The notes under the pieces were generated by a model. It did not search any database, was not told the origin of the DNA, and worked only from the letters and a program-made list of their open reading frames with translations. Shown piece by piece: positions 1 to 10,661 of a stretch of DNA of 64,000 bases. The translations under genes and the position numbers were made by a program. Numbering within the stretch: the first letter of the stretch is position 1; every line of letters begins with the position of its first letter. This stretch comes from Obelidium mucronatum (taxonomy: Eukaryota > Chytridiomycota > Chytridiomycetes > Chytridiales > Chytriomycetaceae): assembly GCA_025765595.1 (NCBI GenBank), contig JAIVFH010000009.1:475428-539427 (forward strand), written 5' to 3'.

Positions 1-879
1 TCTCAGATCCTCAAGTGGATCCAACCTGAAGTTGTGACTCGATACCGACGGGTGTCGAGGGCGTTTGATACCTTGATTCGAGAACCATCCTTCGCGAGAG
101 ATATTTTTCACTTGCATGGCATCGTTTCAAAAGGTGTGTGTTTTATGTGACGAAATGTTGTGTGTACACCTGCTGTAGAACCCGTGGTATATTCCGTTCA
201 AACAAGGAACTCATAACAAAAAATTTCATCAGAAACAACGAGCAAAACAGCCACTCTTTACGACAAGGCGTATTTCGGATGGCCGATTCAGTTTCAACTC
301 GAATATACCCAGACGCGGCTCGCCCATTTGGAAGAAATAGACTGGAGAAGTACGACATTTGCTGTCAACTGTATACCCCCTGGAATCGGACAGCTTTCAT
401 CTCACTTGGTGCATTTGACGTTGTATCGTTGTAGATTGACGGGGTGTATTCCCCAAGAGTTGGGCGATTTGCGTGGATTGGTTACTTTGAGACTAGATGA
501 TAATAATTTGACGGGGATTGTTCCGACACAGTTGGGGAAGCTTGTGCAGCTGGTATATTTGTGTTTAGATCATAATAAGGTATGGCGGTAGCTGTTGGTT
601 ATATTTTTCATAAGTTGTGTCCAACACCAACTCCCCCCATAAAAAAAAATACAGCTGACGGGTCCGATTCCTTCTGAGCTTGGAAAACTTGTCAACTTGA
701 AGCTGTTGAATTTGAAAGCAAATTCGGGTCTTGTTGGAAACGTGCCTCCAGAATTCAGGTTCTTGGAGAAGCTCCAGAATCTATATTTGAATGGGGAAGG
801 TATCGAGCCCATCATTCCACCAGAGATAGTTGCTGGAACAGTTGTGTATAATTTATTGCGGAGGGATGGTTTTCGATGA
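1..879 (+). CDS. F-box / leucine-rich repeat protein (5' partial)
   Basis: Exons 1-133, 233-579 and 655-879 join in phase to give 234 residues; the 5' end lies outside the window. The first exon encodes an F-box-like stretch (ILKWIQPEVV, then RYRRVSRAFDTLIREP). After a YDKAYFGWP linker come LRRs of the plant-like type, with repeated LTG-x-[IV]-P units (residues about 100-200). The second intron is removed exactly inside a repeat, so LCLDHNK runs into LTGPIP. F-box proteins recruit substrates to SCF ubiquitin ligases and the LRRs would bind the target; no partner can be named. Stop TGA at 877-879. The gene converges on ALG9. Confidence 0.75.
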
Positions 880-1049
880 ATGAGGCTCTTGGCCGCAGTA
901 TCTTTTTTGTCTCACTGCATTGTATTATTGTATCGGAAAAAAAGCATATCTTTTACTATATCATCTCATTTTGTATGGATTCCTAGAATGGTGAGAAAGT
1001 CGTTATACAACAACATGGTTGACACATCCAGAATTGGGCGATTTTATTT

Positions 1050-3091
1050 TTATACTCTCCTCTTCAATAGACAATATTTGCCCCAAACCCTCCCATCCCC
1101 ACCCAGCCGATTCAAAACAATCTGAGGAACCCAAAATACCCTCCCAATCAGTCCCCGCGATCGCCCAGCATCCAGAAACGGTTCACACATGACTTGTTCC
1201 CATGTTGCCGTATCTAACAAGAACCGTTTTTCATACCCGGTTTCATTCAACTTACTTTCGTCATTTCCTGCGTTATTGCGGTCGTCATCGCCTCCAAAAT
1301 CACTGTCTACCAAAAACGTGCACGATTCCAAAGAAACATATCGACTTGTGTCTTCTTGATTGAATTCATTCAAGTTGGGTGGGATTTGACGCGTGATTTC
1401 CCACCTTTTTGGTCCTTCAAGCGAGACCTTTACTTGACCATCACCAAAATGAGCTGGCAGCAAGCCACGGAATTCGCTTTTTATGAACCGTACTTGGATT
1501 CCATCGTGTGGGGGCATAAAATAGTGGCTGGGGAATCTGTACCACTCTTTTCCGAGGCAGAGGGTTTCAGTTGATGGTACTCCAGTTGCTGCGTCGGGAC
1601 GACTCGCTGGTAAGGTGCTAACATGCGTGTAGATTTTGATGGGTGCGTTGTAGTTGGTGTACATTGCAAGTGTGCGACTGAGGGAGAGGGCAACGAATGC
1701 GAATACAAAACAACGTTGGATGATTGAGACAATGAATGGTTGCTTCTTTTGTGGCGCCACTTTACTTTTCTTTGATGGTTTAGAGCCTGTAGAGGAGATA
1801 CAGTAATGAATCAGTGAGGTCAGAACAGATGAAGAGCTGTCCAGGGCAATGGCGGCGTTGAAACAAAGCATGGGGTACACAACAAAGAGAAATCGTTCCT
1901 CCTTGTGTGGTTGAGCGCTGAAGATGCACAGCCATAATAGAAATGGAGCGAGACGTGAGAAAGATTGACCGAGTGAAAGGCCCGAGTGATACACAGTTTT
2001 AGGTGCCGTAATGTGTTTAAGGAATACACACGGAATAGAAATGAGAGCTGCCAAGAATACAATATTGAAGTTTAAAATACCGTTGAGCAAGTAGAAGTAC
2101 CACGGTTCCGTCCCTAGGGAAAAAAACGTTCAAGAAAACCTGGTATGCGAGTTTTGCACCTACAAACTCACCAAAGATATCAGGCCCTTTCCCTTCTTCT
2201 TTTCCGCTAAACACATTATAAAGCACAATATTCAACGGAACAATACTCCACAATCCGTAAAAGACGCGGTCCGAAATAATCGTTGGAAGCAGTAGCGTGA
2301 CCAAGGCAGTTATCCCAGCATTCAAAGCAGACTTAAAACGGGACATTTGGGTGCTCACTTCAATTCGGCTGAGTTTCTCACGGGTGGAAGATGGAAAGAC
2401 AAGTGTTTCAAGGAGGAATGGAATCGCGACTGCACCACTGAAAGGCCACCCAACAATCACGCTTGCTGCGATAATATAAACAAACATCCATGTGTTTGAG
2501 TTGGATGGTATCGGTTGCAAAGTATAGGAGAAGGCGAGAGTCGCAAGGTACATTGAGAAAGATGATGGCAAATACGCTGTCATTTATCGAGCAAATGGGT
2601 TAGGAATATTACTCTGGTATGGTTGTAATTTACCCGTGGAAGCAGCCGTCATTCCTGAACCAAAGACCAAAAAGACAAGAAGCCAATTCGAAACGCGATC
2701 ACCGCAAATCCTTCGAGTTTCGAGAACAAGCCGTGTTTCAACCAAGGAAGAAACAAGGGCGAATGCAGATCGGACGCCATAAAAAAGGGAAAGTTTCGAC
2801 AGTGTCGGAACAAGAGCTCTGGCCAGTGCGGTGGAGAGCAAAGAGTGAATTGCCGCATAGAACCACGAGCGAATGTTGAATTCTGGAGAATATTCCCATG
2901 TTTCAAAGCCCGTTCCGAACTGAAGGAAATGCGAGGGTTCCCAGTAGTTGAACACCTCGTCACAGTCTTTTCACCAGAGAGTCAGACGATCCTTGCAGAT
3001 CCGAAAGAATTCTCTTCGTACCTGCAATGACAGTGTAGAACCAGGCCGAGAGAAGCCTCGCTGTGAATAGAAGGAGAAAGATGTAGTTCAT
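1050..3091 (-). CDS. ALG9: Dolichol-P-mannose-dependent alpha-1,2-mannosyltransferase ALG9 (GT22)
   Basis: Exons (minus strand) 3022-3091, 2634-2966, 2172-2576 and 1050-2113 give 623 aa with correct phase at all joins. Visible family marks are the N-terminal DCDEVFNYWEP loop with its acidic catalytic pair, ETWEYSPEF, the LPSSF membrane segment, GTEPWYFYLLNG and the luminal QPHKEERFLF motif. ALG9 is a multispanning ER enzyme that adds alpha-1,2-mannoses to the lipid-linked oligosaccharide for N-glycosylation. ATG 3091 is the only in-frame Met before an upstream stop, so the start is firm and lies only 24 bp from the divergent YPI1 start. Introns are 55-58 nt. Confidence 0.92.
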
Positions 3092-3115
3092 TTGAAAACA
3101 ACAAATAAACCAAAT

Positions 3116-3650
3116 ATGAGTCAACCACTGCTAAACACAAACACGCCTCTTCAAGCAGCTGCGCCAAACTCAGCCTCAAATTCGAATGCAACGCAAAGTG
3201 CTTCTTCTTCATCAAATACTCAGACACAAACCCAGACTCAGACCCAAACCGAAATGGGATCCATTGTTGTCACTGCCACCCAAACAGCAACAGCAGCGGA
3301 AACAAATACTGAACGGCGAGTTGTTTGGGACGAGAAAGTTGTCGACAATGAATGGCTGGGGCGAAAGAGCTCAAAGAGTTGAGTCCCCACAACCACTTGG
3401 TCACGAAAATCAAAACTCATGCACACTATTCAACTCAGTCTGCTGTATTTACCACAAACCAAAGAAGAGATTCGACGAATCCTCGGATGAATCTGATTCC
3501 TCCGAAGACGGGGATGGACCAAATGCGTACGAGCGACAGCCAGATTACACTGGCCGGAATAAAAAGAAGAATAAGAAAGGAAAGAGTGGTGGGGAACCTT
3601 CGCATGATCATAGCCATGATCACGAGGGTGGACACAGTCACAATCACTAG
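3116..3650 (+). CDS. YPI1: Type 1 protein phosphatase inhibitor (YPI1 / PPP1R11 / inhibitor-3 family)
   Basis: Exons 3116-3377 and 3439-3650 encode 157 aa. The family core is plain: VVWDEKVVDNEWLGRKSSK, then CCIYHKPKKFDESSD-like sequence across the intron (RRFDESSDESDSSED). The N-terminal third is a Gln/Ser/Thr-rich low-complexity stretch (a TQ repeat) and the C-terminus is Lys/Gly-rich ending in a His/Asp cluster. Such proteins bind and regulate protein phosphatase 1 in the nucleus through an RVxW-type motif, here VVWDE. The 5' splice site GTTGAG is unusual but leaves the conserved SSK-ICCIYHK junction intact. It must share its promoter with ALG9. Confidence 0.88.
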
Positions 3651-3769
3651 ATGAATAATGATAAAAGGATTCTAAGAAACAGCAGCAGCAACGCATCGTT
3701 TTAACCTCTTTTAGGACTGGATTAAGAGAAGGTAAAGCGAATAAATTATAAACAAAAAACGCAATAAAT

Positions 3770-5713
3770 ATGGGCCAAACTCTGAGTGAACCAATCACAG
3801 ACAAACACACAACCACTGACGCTGACGACCGGCTGATGTACGCTGCGTCTTCGATGCAGGGCTGGAGGATTACCATGGAGGATGCTCACTCGACTATCCT
3901 GAATTTGTTAGCATTGGAGGATCCTTCAAAGACCAGTCCAAGGTACATCTCACAAAAAAAACCCATCCCATGGCAGCACATCATACATACGCACTGTATG
4001 CGTCATTAGGCTGTGGGGCCTCCAGATGTAGGCGGGAAGGGCTGTTCTGGTTTCTAAAGGTTCAATTTAATAAGTGGTTTAATTCGCAATTGGTTTATGC
4101 GAAAAGCCGGCAGGGAAATCAATGTTTGCATTTTGAATCGGGGATTTTATAGGCGAAGCGATGGGTTTTATGGTGTACTGAGACGGTGGCCGTTGATGGA
4201 TTGTGGGTGAAGGTGCCTCACAAAAGACAAAAGACACGTCAACACAAATACTCTCTCTTTGCCTCACTCCGATCAGTGTATCTCGGAGTAAATTCTATGC
4301 TCGTCGTCCCCACGTCGATTGTTCAACTCCTAAAACTTATCCCAAACATCTCTTCTAACTCACATACCGAACCAAAAACTAGACACTCTTTCTTCGCTGT
4401 ATACGACGGTCATGGTGGCTCGGCTGTTGCGAAATATTCTGGAAATCACTTGCACAAGAAGATTTTGCAAGAACCTGGATTCAAAGCTGGAAATTACGAA
4501 TTGGCCATCAAGAATGGCTTTTTGGCGACAGACGTTGATCTTAAAACTAGTTTAGTATCCCGATTTCTTTCTTTTTTTCATTCGTTTGTGGGTTTCCAAT
4601 ACGGGATGTGAAGTACCGGCGGCAATTCGCGGTAACTGAAGAGATGAGGTCTGGTTGATCCTCTTGAACTCATTGGTGGGGTTGAGTAGTTTGTCAAGTG
4701 GGCGTTTTGAGATTGGACTTCTTTATCTTTTTTTGCGAAGAAAAAATTCGCAACTTACATTCTGGTTGGCAGGTCCCGAGTATCTTGCCGATCCTGCAGG
4801 ATGTACTGCTGTAACGATTCTCATTACTGATGAAATGAAAGTCTATTGTGGAAACGCCGGTGACAGTCGTGCCGTTCTTTCCAGCCAAGGTCAAGCTGTA
4901 GCTCTATCTTACGACCATAAACCAACCAATCCAGGTAAGTTTAGGCCGTGTGAATCTATTGGAAACTTTCAAAATGTGCCTCTACGCTTATTGCAACCCT
5001 CCTTTCTAACATCAAACTTAGGAGAAACTGCTAGAATTAGAGCGGCTGGTGGATACGTTGAGTTTGGCCGTGTTAATGGTGAGTTTGATAGAGGCATTTA
5101 ACTTTGTGGACAAGAAGCTGATTCAAATCTTCTTAACTAGGAAACCTGGCTCTCAGTCGTGCCGTTGGAGACTTTGAATTCAAAAACAATCCCTCCATGT
5201 CTCCTGAGGATCAAGTTGTGACTGTAAACCCAGACATTGAAACAAGGCAATTGACTGTGAAGGAAGACGACTTTATTGTTGTGGCGTGTGATGGTGAATC
5301 TTCAATTTATTCTTTTTTCCTTTGAAATTGACACCATTCTTTACCACTCAGGAATTTGGGATTGTATGTCGAATGACCAAGTCGTCGACTTTGTAATGTA
5401 CCAAATTGCTGCGGACCAGCCCTTGGGCAACATTGCCGAACTCATGATGGAATACTGTCTTGCTGGCGACAGTGATGTCGGCGGTGTTGGTTGTGATAAC
5501 ATGACTGTTGTCATTGTGGCAATCTTGGGTGACGGAAAAGGTGTTTCCATGGGATATGAAGAGTGGGTTGCACAAGTCAAGGAACGGTGGGCAGCGAAAG
5601 AGAACAAGAGCGTTTTTATGGCGAAGGAGGCAAGAGGGATGATTGGTGGTGTAATTCAAGGTGGACAGCAGCGGCAGCAACAGGTTGATGAAGATGGTGT
5701 AGTTGTTTTGTAA
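3770..5713 (+). CDS. PTC2: PP2C-type Ser/Thr protein phosphatase (Ptc2/Ptc3 type)
   Basis: Exons 3770-3942, 4383-4549, 4773-4934, 5022-5078, 5141-5293 and 5352-5713 give 357 aa. The N-terminus MGQTLSEP carries the myristoylation-type Gly and is followed by QGWRITMEDAH. Metal-binding motifs are FAVYDGHGG, GDSRAV, DGIWD and GCDNMTVVIV, covering the complete PP2C fold. This class dephosphorylates MAP kinases and checkpoint kinases using two Mn/Mg ions. The first intron (440 nt) is several times longer than any other in the gene. The exon 2 donor is uncertain: GTTTAG at 4550 fits the phase, and GTATCC at 4555 paired with a later acceptor is possible. Confidence 0.9.
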
Positions 5714-6012
5714 TCATTTATGCAAGGGTAGGGATTGTGTTGATGAAGTGTTTTTTCATGGGGGGGAAGGAGGAGGAGTTAGAGAGTAGAATTGGTTGGG
5801 GCTGAGTCGTTCGTGATTGAGTTGTAATCTTCTGTTATTATGGCTTATTTGTAGGGATGTAGTTGATCTGTAGTGTTTACTTTATTTTGCTCTCTCTTCT
5901 TGTACTGCTCTCTCGCTCCTTTTTTATCCTTTTTTTGTCTTTAAGTATCTGTTATTTTCTTATTTTTTTGCGATGTTTTCATAAACCGACTTCAAAAATG
6001 GAATTTGCCTGT
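5714..6012. other. Convergent intergenic spacer
   Basis: About 300 bp between the 3' ends of the PP2C gene and the 7-TM gene on the opposite strand. It is G-rich just after the PP2C stop and T-rich with CT runs towards 5950, as expected for two facing 3' UTRs. I see no further gene, repeat or structured RNA in it. Confidence 0.5.
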
Positions 6013-6830
6013 TCAACTTTTGACTGATGAACTTTCTTTCTTGCTATCGAAATATAGGAAGACCTTCAGCACAAACATTACAAGAAACAGTACTAAGTAA
6101 ATAATGGGAGTTGCGGTCATACTCTCCATGTTTCCAAGTACCAGCGCATTAAAGTAAATCCAAGGCAAAGAAACATACACCAAGGAGCCTAAAATACCAA
6201 ACCGGGCTATAATAACGAATCTAGGCTCTGTTGTCAATCCAAATCGCGTCTTGTTCAAAAATACCATGAAACAGACCAACAAGAACACATCAAAGCACCC
6301 CATGAGCAAAATAGCGGCTAATGCCATAACGATTCCAATACGGTTCAACATCATGCTTGTGTCTTCTTGTTCAAGTGGCATCATGTTTGATAACGTTTGT
6401 AGAAACCCTGCAACAACGTACAAGATGCAAGTGAGCCTCAAGGCAATATCCAGTTTAAGATGATAGTCTGGAAGTAAACGCTTGACTACCATATCGGAGC
6501 GACGCCATCCAGATAAGACGTAGCATACTTCAAAGAGTACCCCAGTGATGTAGATTGCCATAAAAGTTGGCAACGCAACGTGAACGTTTCGGTGGTACTA
6601 TAATATCTGCACGCATAGGAAACCAAGAGCATTACACACATGCAAATTAGAAGAATGTTGATGGGTCTGAAGAGCGACTTGTAGTCGCCTTGGCTTTCAT
6701 GAAGAATGAGCCAAAGGATGCAGATGAAGAGGGTAGAGGAAACAGCCGTGAAAATTTTCATAAGGATAATTCCCGCTTCGTCATTTACAGGGGCGGTTTC
6801 TGGAAATGGAGTGGAGGTATCGTTTGACAT
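6013..6830 (-). CDS. Seven-transmembrane family protein, member 1 (frame break)
   Basis: Minus strand; ATG at 6830 (MSNDTSTPF). The product is a multi-pass membrane protein with about seven hydrophobic segments and no recognised Pfam-type signature. It is homologous to the genes at 31052-31958 and 33280-34152: shared features are a Pro-containing loop before TM2 (RPIN / KPFN / KPYN), a GW-x-RS signature at the end of TM3, KR-x-[LV]-P just after it, RFG at the start of TM6 and LKV-[AF]-L in TM7. The frame switches near 6585-6600. Either a very short intron (about 38 nt, GTAATG to ATTATAG) or a 1-nt indel is needed, and the intron would delete part of TM2, so an indel is more likely. Function unknown. 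Confidence 0.6.
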
Positions 6831-6956
6831 AGTTTGCACTTTTTGTTTGGTTGGGGATTTTTGAAGATTTTCATTCAAGGGGTCAATGGGAATACCCCTT
6901 AGAGATTTTCACAGCTGATTCTTATGCCTATTTTGTTGTTGTCAATCAATGCAAAA

Positions 6957-8145
6957 ATGAGCTTCCGACAACTCCAACGTCTTTCGAGAGCTACCCGTCC
7001 GTCCAGTGTCTTTTCGTGTGGTGGTTCGCTCGCCGTCCCTACTTCTGCCGCAATCTTCAACCAGTCCCACTCTGTCAAGCCAATTACAAGTCTGAACATC
7101 TTGGATTTCGCAAAGACTGCCAAATCATCCTCTTCTGACTCCCTTTGGCCCAAGCTCCAAGATTTCCTCCAAGAGGATAGCGGTCCGTCTGGCCACACCA
7201 TCTCGCAAATCTCCACCAATTTGGATTTGGTTGACCTTCTGAAAGAAGTCAAGTGCATTCTGGCTCCAAACACCCAAGGCCTACTTGAAGCGCAACTATC
7301 TCACTTGCAAGTCAACAGCGTAATGCAGAATATTGTGAAGAGAGACGAATCCAGCAACAAGAACCCCATCGGAAGTTTGATTCTTGAGCTTCCATCCTAT
7401 TACACTGGTAGTACTCTTCACGTCCGTAATCCAACTTTGCATGGTGTTGGGTCAACAGCAAACTTCAACTCAGCTACCGCCAGCGATCCTCCAATTATCA
7501 AATGGACGGCATTTAATGCTGATTCATACAGTTTGGCCTCCTACGGTCACTGATGGATGCCGTGTTACTTTGCGCTACAGCCTCTTCCAAGACCCCCCAC
7601 CACCACCTATTTCCGAGACGCGTTCTTCCAGCTCCATTGATGTCGAGCAAACTGAAATTTACAAGTCTCTCGAAGCCGTTATGCGCAATCCTGAACTCCG
7701 CGGCGCCAAGATCGGGATTCCTGTGCGTCAGTATGGCCAGCCTGGATGCAAGAGTAAATGCCGGCTTTCTGGAAAATGTGATTGTGCAAGATTCAGGGAT
7801 GCCATGAAATGTGAAAAGCCCGTGGAATTTCAAGGTGGCGACAGGATTGTTCAATTGGCTGTTCAACAACTTGGCTTGGAGTACGGCATCTTTCCGATTT
7901 TCCGCAACTACGAATTTGGAGCTAATCAGGAAAATGAATACTTGTTGGGTAGTTGGAGTATGGTAGAGAGCATGATTGAAAGTGAATATTGGGGTCACGA
8001 CTATGCGCACGAAATGATAACAAACGAATGCGTAAATTGTGATGACATCGAATGGATTGAAGAAGGATGCTTTACTGAAGTTATTTGTGAAGATCAAGAT
8101 TGTTTTGAGATGATGGTCGGCTTTGTGATCGAGATGCCAAACTGA
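6957..8145 (+). pseudogene. Degenerate 2-oxoglutarate/Fe(II) oxygenase-like (prolyl-4-hydroxylase-like) gene
   Basis: An ATG at 6957 (or 6924) opens an Arg/Ser-rich N-terminus resembling a mitochondrial presequence. The middle (GSLILELPSYYTGSTL, then WTAFNADSYSL) resembles the double-stranded beta-helix of fungal P4H-like proteins. The matching strand PTVTDGCRVTLRYSLF lies in the next frame: removing one G in the TTGGCC at about 7537-7540 would join the two. The usual HxD and distal His ligands are not evident (KRD where HRD is expected, no His after NAD), so catalysis is doubtful even without the break. The C-terminal part is Cys/Glu-rich with a CKSKCRLSGKCDC cluster. Assignment to the family is by recalled pattern only. 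Confidence 0.5.
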
Positions 8146-8224
8146 ATACTTCAGGTTCCCGAAAAAAACTCTTGATAAATAAAAAATTGAATGCAACGAA
8201 TTAACAGACAGTACCGTTGAAAGT

Positions 8225-9516
8225 CTAAGGGGATGCAAACTCTAATTCCTCCAACCGCACCAGAAGCATTTGCAAATATGCTTTGTTGGATTCTAGGCCA
8301 GGATGCAGACCATCTTTCCAAGAGTTGAATCCGGTTGTTACTTGGTCCCAATCAAGCACACCCCAATTCCTTTCTGAATCAGCTCGCCAAAGAGCACCGC
8401 TCCTCAAAACATTGTTCATTGCATGTATCCACAGATTTTTGTATTTTTGGTTCTTTTGGGTCGGATTAACGAGAGGAGTCGTCCGTACAAGGAAACTCGG
8501 AAACCAGTGAATTTCACCATTAGCTTCGAAGGTAACATCTTTTATAATGGAGCCGAACAATGTCGTCAATGGGGAAATCATATCACTGGACAGCTGTCGC
8601 GCCCAGTCAGCAATACCATCGTGAGTCTGGTTCATAACCTTTAAATCCCACACAGATGACTGGGCAACAATCAAGTTTGGGACGGGAAACCAGAACGGAT
8701 TCTGTTCGTTGTTCCAGAATGGAGGATTTGGAATCATTTTCTTCCGGTGCGGGGTTGAATCGTTTCTCTTGGTTTCAAAGACTGGTGCTGGACACTTCGT
8801 GGAATCAATTGTGCCGTTTGACGTTGGACAGAAAGAGGGAAACAATTCTCTTGCGATAGATTTCAGCATATAAGGAAGCCACTGGATTCGGTCCTTGAGA
8901 AGCGGTGGGCTGTAATTGACATGCCAGTGTTTCGGCATTGACCATGCTCCCTTTGCTCCGTCCACAACTCCAAAGTGGAAAACACTGAGCAAAACAAACG
9001 AATAAGGGCCGCGTTTGATTGTGCAAATAGTGGTAGAACCCATGTAACCATTGGTTGCTGAGACCGCTTTTAGTACTTCTAGAAATAGAACGAGTTCTCC
9101 TTACCCCAAATAGTTCCATTTAAACTCGATAGTTTCACTTTAATTCCAGCGTGGGCGCACAGGTCTTCGACGAGCTTTCGGTCAAAGGAGTCACCAACCA
9201 ATAGTATCAGTTTGTTCTTGAGGTATGATGGCAACGGAGCCGTTTGGTTCTTTAATATTGCCAAGTTATCAGAAAGCAGCCGAGGATTACAGATTGAAGA
9301 TTGCTTCATTGGTTCGAACAGCGGTTTCCAGATGTGGTTACGGTCCAAGGTGCCAGGAATGGCATAGGGATTGCATTCGACCAATGGCACCAAGGGACTA
9401 CCGCTCAGAGACAAGCGCTTCTTTGATCCAGCATCGATGAAGATTGTCAGCAGCAACGATACCAACACAAGTTGAAGAGCTGCAACAACTATACAGGCGC
9501 GGTTTGCAACCAACAT
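8225..9516 (-). CDS. Membrane-anchored SGNH / PC-esterase-like hydrolase
   Basis: Exons 9105-9516 and 8225-9057 (minus strand; 47-nt intron) encode 414 aa. One N-terminal hydrophobic segment (residues about 9-28, ACIVVAALQLVLVSLLLTIF) predicts a type II membrane protein facing the Golgi or cell exterior. Block I is LLVGDSFDR (catalytic Ser in GDS) and the C-terminal block is WKDGLHPG (Asp and His of DxxH). The GDS plus DxxH pair fits TBL/Cas1-like polysaccharide O-acetyltransferases and PC-esterases, so a role in glycan acylation is likely but the substrate is unknown. The intron join restores TIW-ATNGYMGS in phase. Confidence 0.65.
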
Positions 9517-9674
9517 TTAATTGAGTTATGTTTATGACATTGTAGTCACAAATAATACGGTTGCTTTGAACAGTAAAACGGCGGAAGTCAATTCTGTATT
9601 CGTTATAATCATGGGGCAAGTCGATCGTAGATCGTCGTGGGCCACCAAATTCGTGGGCGATTCCAGGGCGACAT

Positions 9675-9684
9675 TTATATAAAG
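9675..9684 (+). promoter_or_regulatory. TATA box of the DUF4097-like gene at 9745
   Basis: TTATATAAAG lies about 60-70 bp before the ATG at 9745, in the right place for a core promoter. A similar element precedes the paralogue at 37866. Confidence 0.4.
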
Positions 9685-9744
9685 GCACACGCTCAAATAA
9701 CACTTGCAACACACCGTCAAAGCACTCAAGAAATCGAACCAACA

Positions 9745-10578
9745 ATGACAAAGTCTGAGCAAATCATCATTTCATCGTCAGTCGAAGCCCTTGAATTCAA
9801 GGCAACAAACTCGTGGCTTCCTGTGGATGTTACCGTACTTCGAAGTGAAGACCAGAAGGACGTTCAAATTTCCTACGAGTTTCCACAAAATGCTGGAGAA
9901 GACACCGCTGTGGACGCTCAAGTCAGCCCAAAGGGAACACTGGCTATTCACGTGACAGCAAGCAAGAAAGGAGGGATCTTAAACTTCCTGAACCCTGTCA
10001 AGAAGTTCACCGACAGAATCAAAATGACAATCATGTTGCCTCCAAGAGATGTTGTGTTTGTTTCAACTGTTGGAAATGGTGACTTCAACTGGGAAGGTCC
10101 AAATATTACATCCTCATTCAAAGCTGTTCTCGATATGGGATGTGTGAAACTTACAAGCCCCATAAACGTTGACTCTTTGGATGTCACACTGAAAATGGGA
10201 TCTTTTAATGCGACTGACGCGGTGGTGCATCAAACTGTAGTTTGCCGCGCAGAAATGGGTGAAGTGAAGGGCAAGTTTTCGGGATACAAGTCTCTCAATC
10301 TGCACACTTCTATGGGTGCTTTGAAATGCGACTTGGCTCCTGGACTGGATTCCAATAGTCTTATTAGTACCGATATGGGAGAAGTCGTTGCAAACGTGGT
10401 TGGATTTGAAGGAAAATTCTGTGCCCAAGCCGAAATGGGATCTGTGCAGGTCACTGCTCCCGGGGTTGTTCAAAAGTCCAATCCTTGCTCTGGAGTTGTA
10501 GGTCCCAACGAGAGCCCTGTCTCTTCGTTGAACGTGAAGGTTTCAATAGGTGGTTGTAAAGTTAACTTTCTCTCTTAA
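9745..10578 (+). CDS. DUF4097-like beta-strand-repeat protein, soluble member
   Basis: Intronless, 277 aa, start MTKSEQIII. The C-terminal two thirds are short beta-strand repeats with a G-x-[VFL]-x-[VA] rhythm (MGEVKGKFSGYKSL, MGALKCDLAPG, MGEVVANVVGFEGKF, MGSVQVTAPG), the pattern of DUF4097/adhesin-type right-handed beta-helix domains. The ending NPCSGVVGPNESP, then VKVSIGGCKVNFLS recurs in the paralogues at 37866 and 38953. There is no signal peptide or membrane segment, unlike the paralogues at 40816, 44091, 45165, 46364 and 54944. Function unknown; the fold suggests a scaffold or ligand-binding solenoid. A TATA box lies upstream. Confidence 0.7.
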   Translation: MTKSEQIIISSSVEALEFKATNSWLPVDVTVLRSEDQKDVQISYEFPQNAGEDTAVDAQVSPKGTLAIHVTASKKGGILNFLNPVKKFTDRIKMTIMLPPRDVVFVSTVGNGDFNWEGPNITSSFKAVLDMGCVKLTSPINVDSLDVTLKMGSFNATDAVVHQTVVCRAEMGEVKGKFSGYKSLNLHTSMGALKCDLAPGLDSNSLISTDMGEVVANVVGFEGKFCAQAEMGSVQVTAPGVVQKSNPCSGVVGPNESPVSSLNVKVSIGGCKVNFLS

Positions 10579-10661
10579 GTATTATACCTGTTGAAAAACA
10601 ATAAATGAATCAATCTTTGTAAAACACTTTATTCTTTGCTTTTATAAAGCCATTTTTTTTC

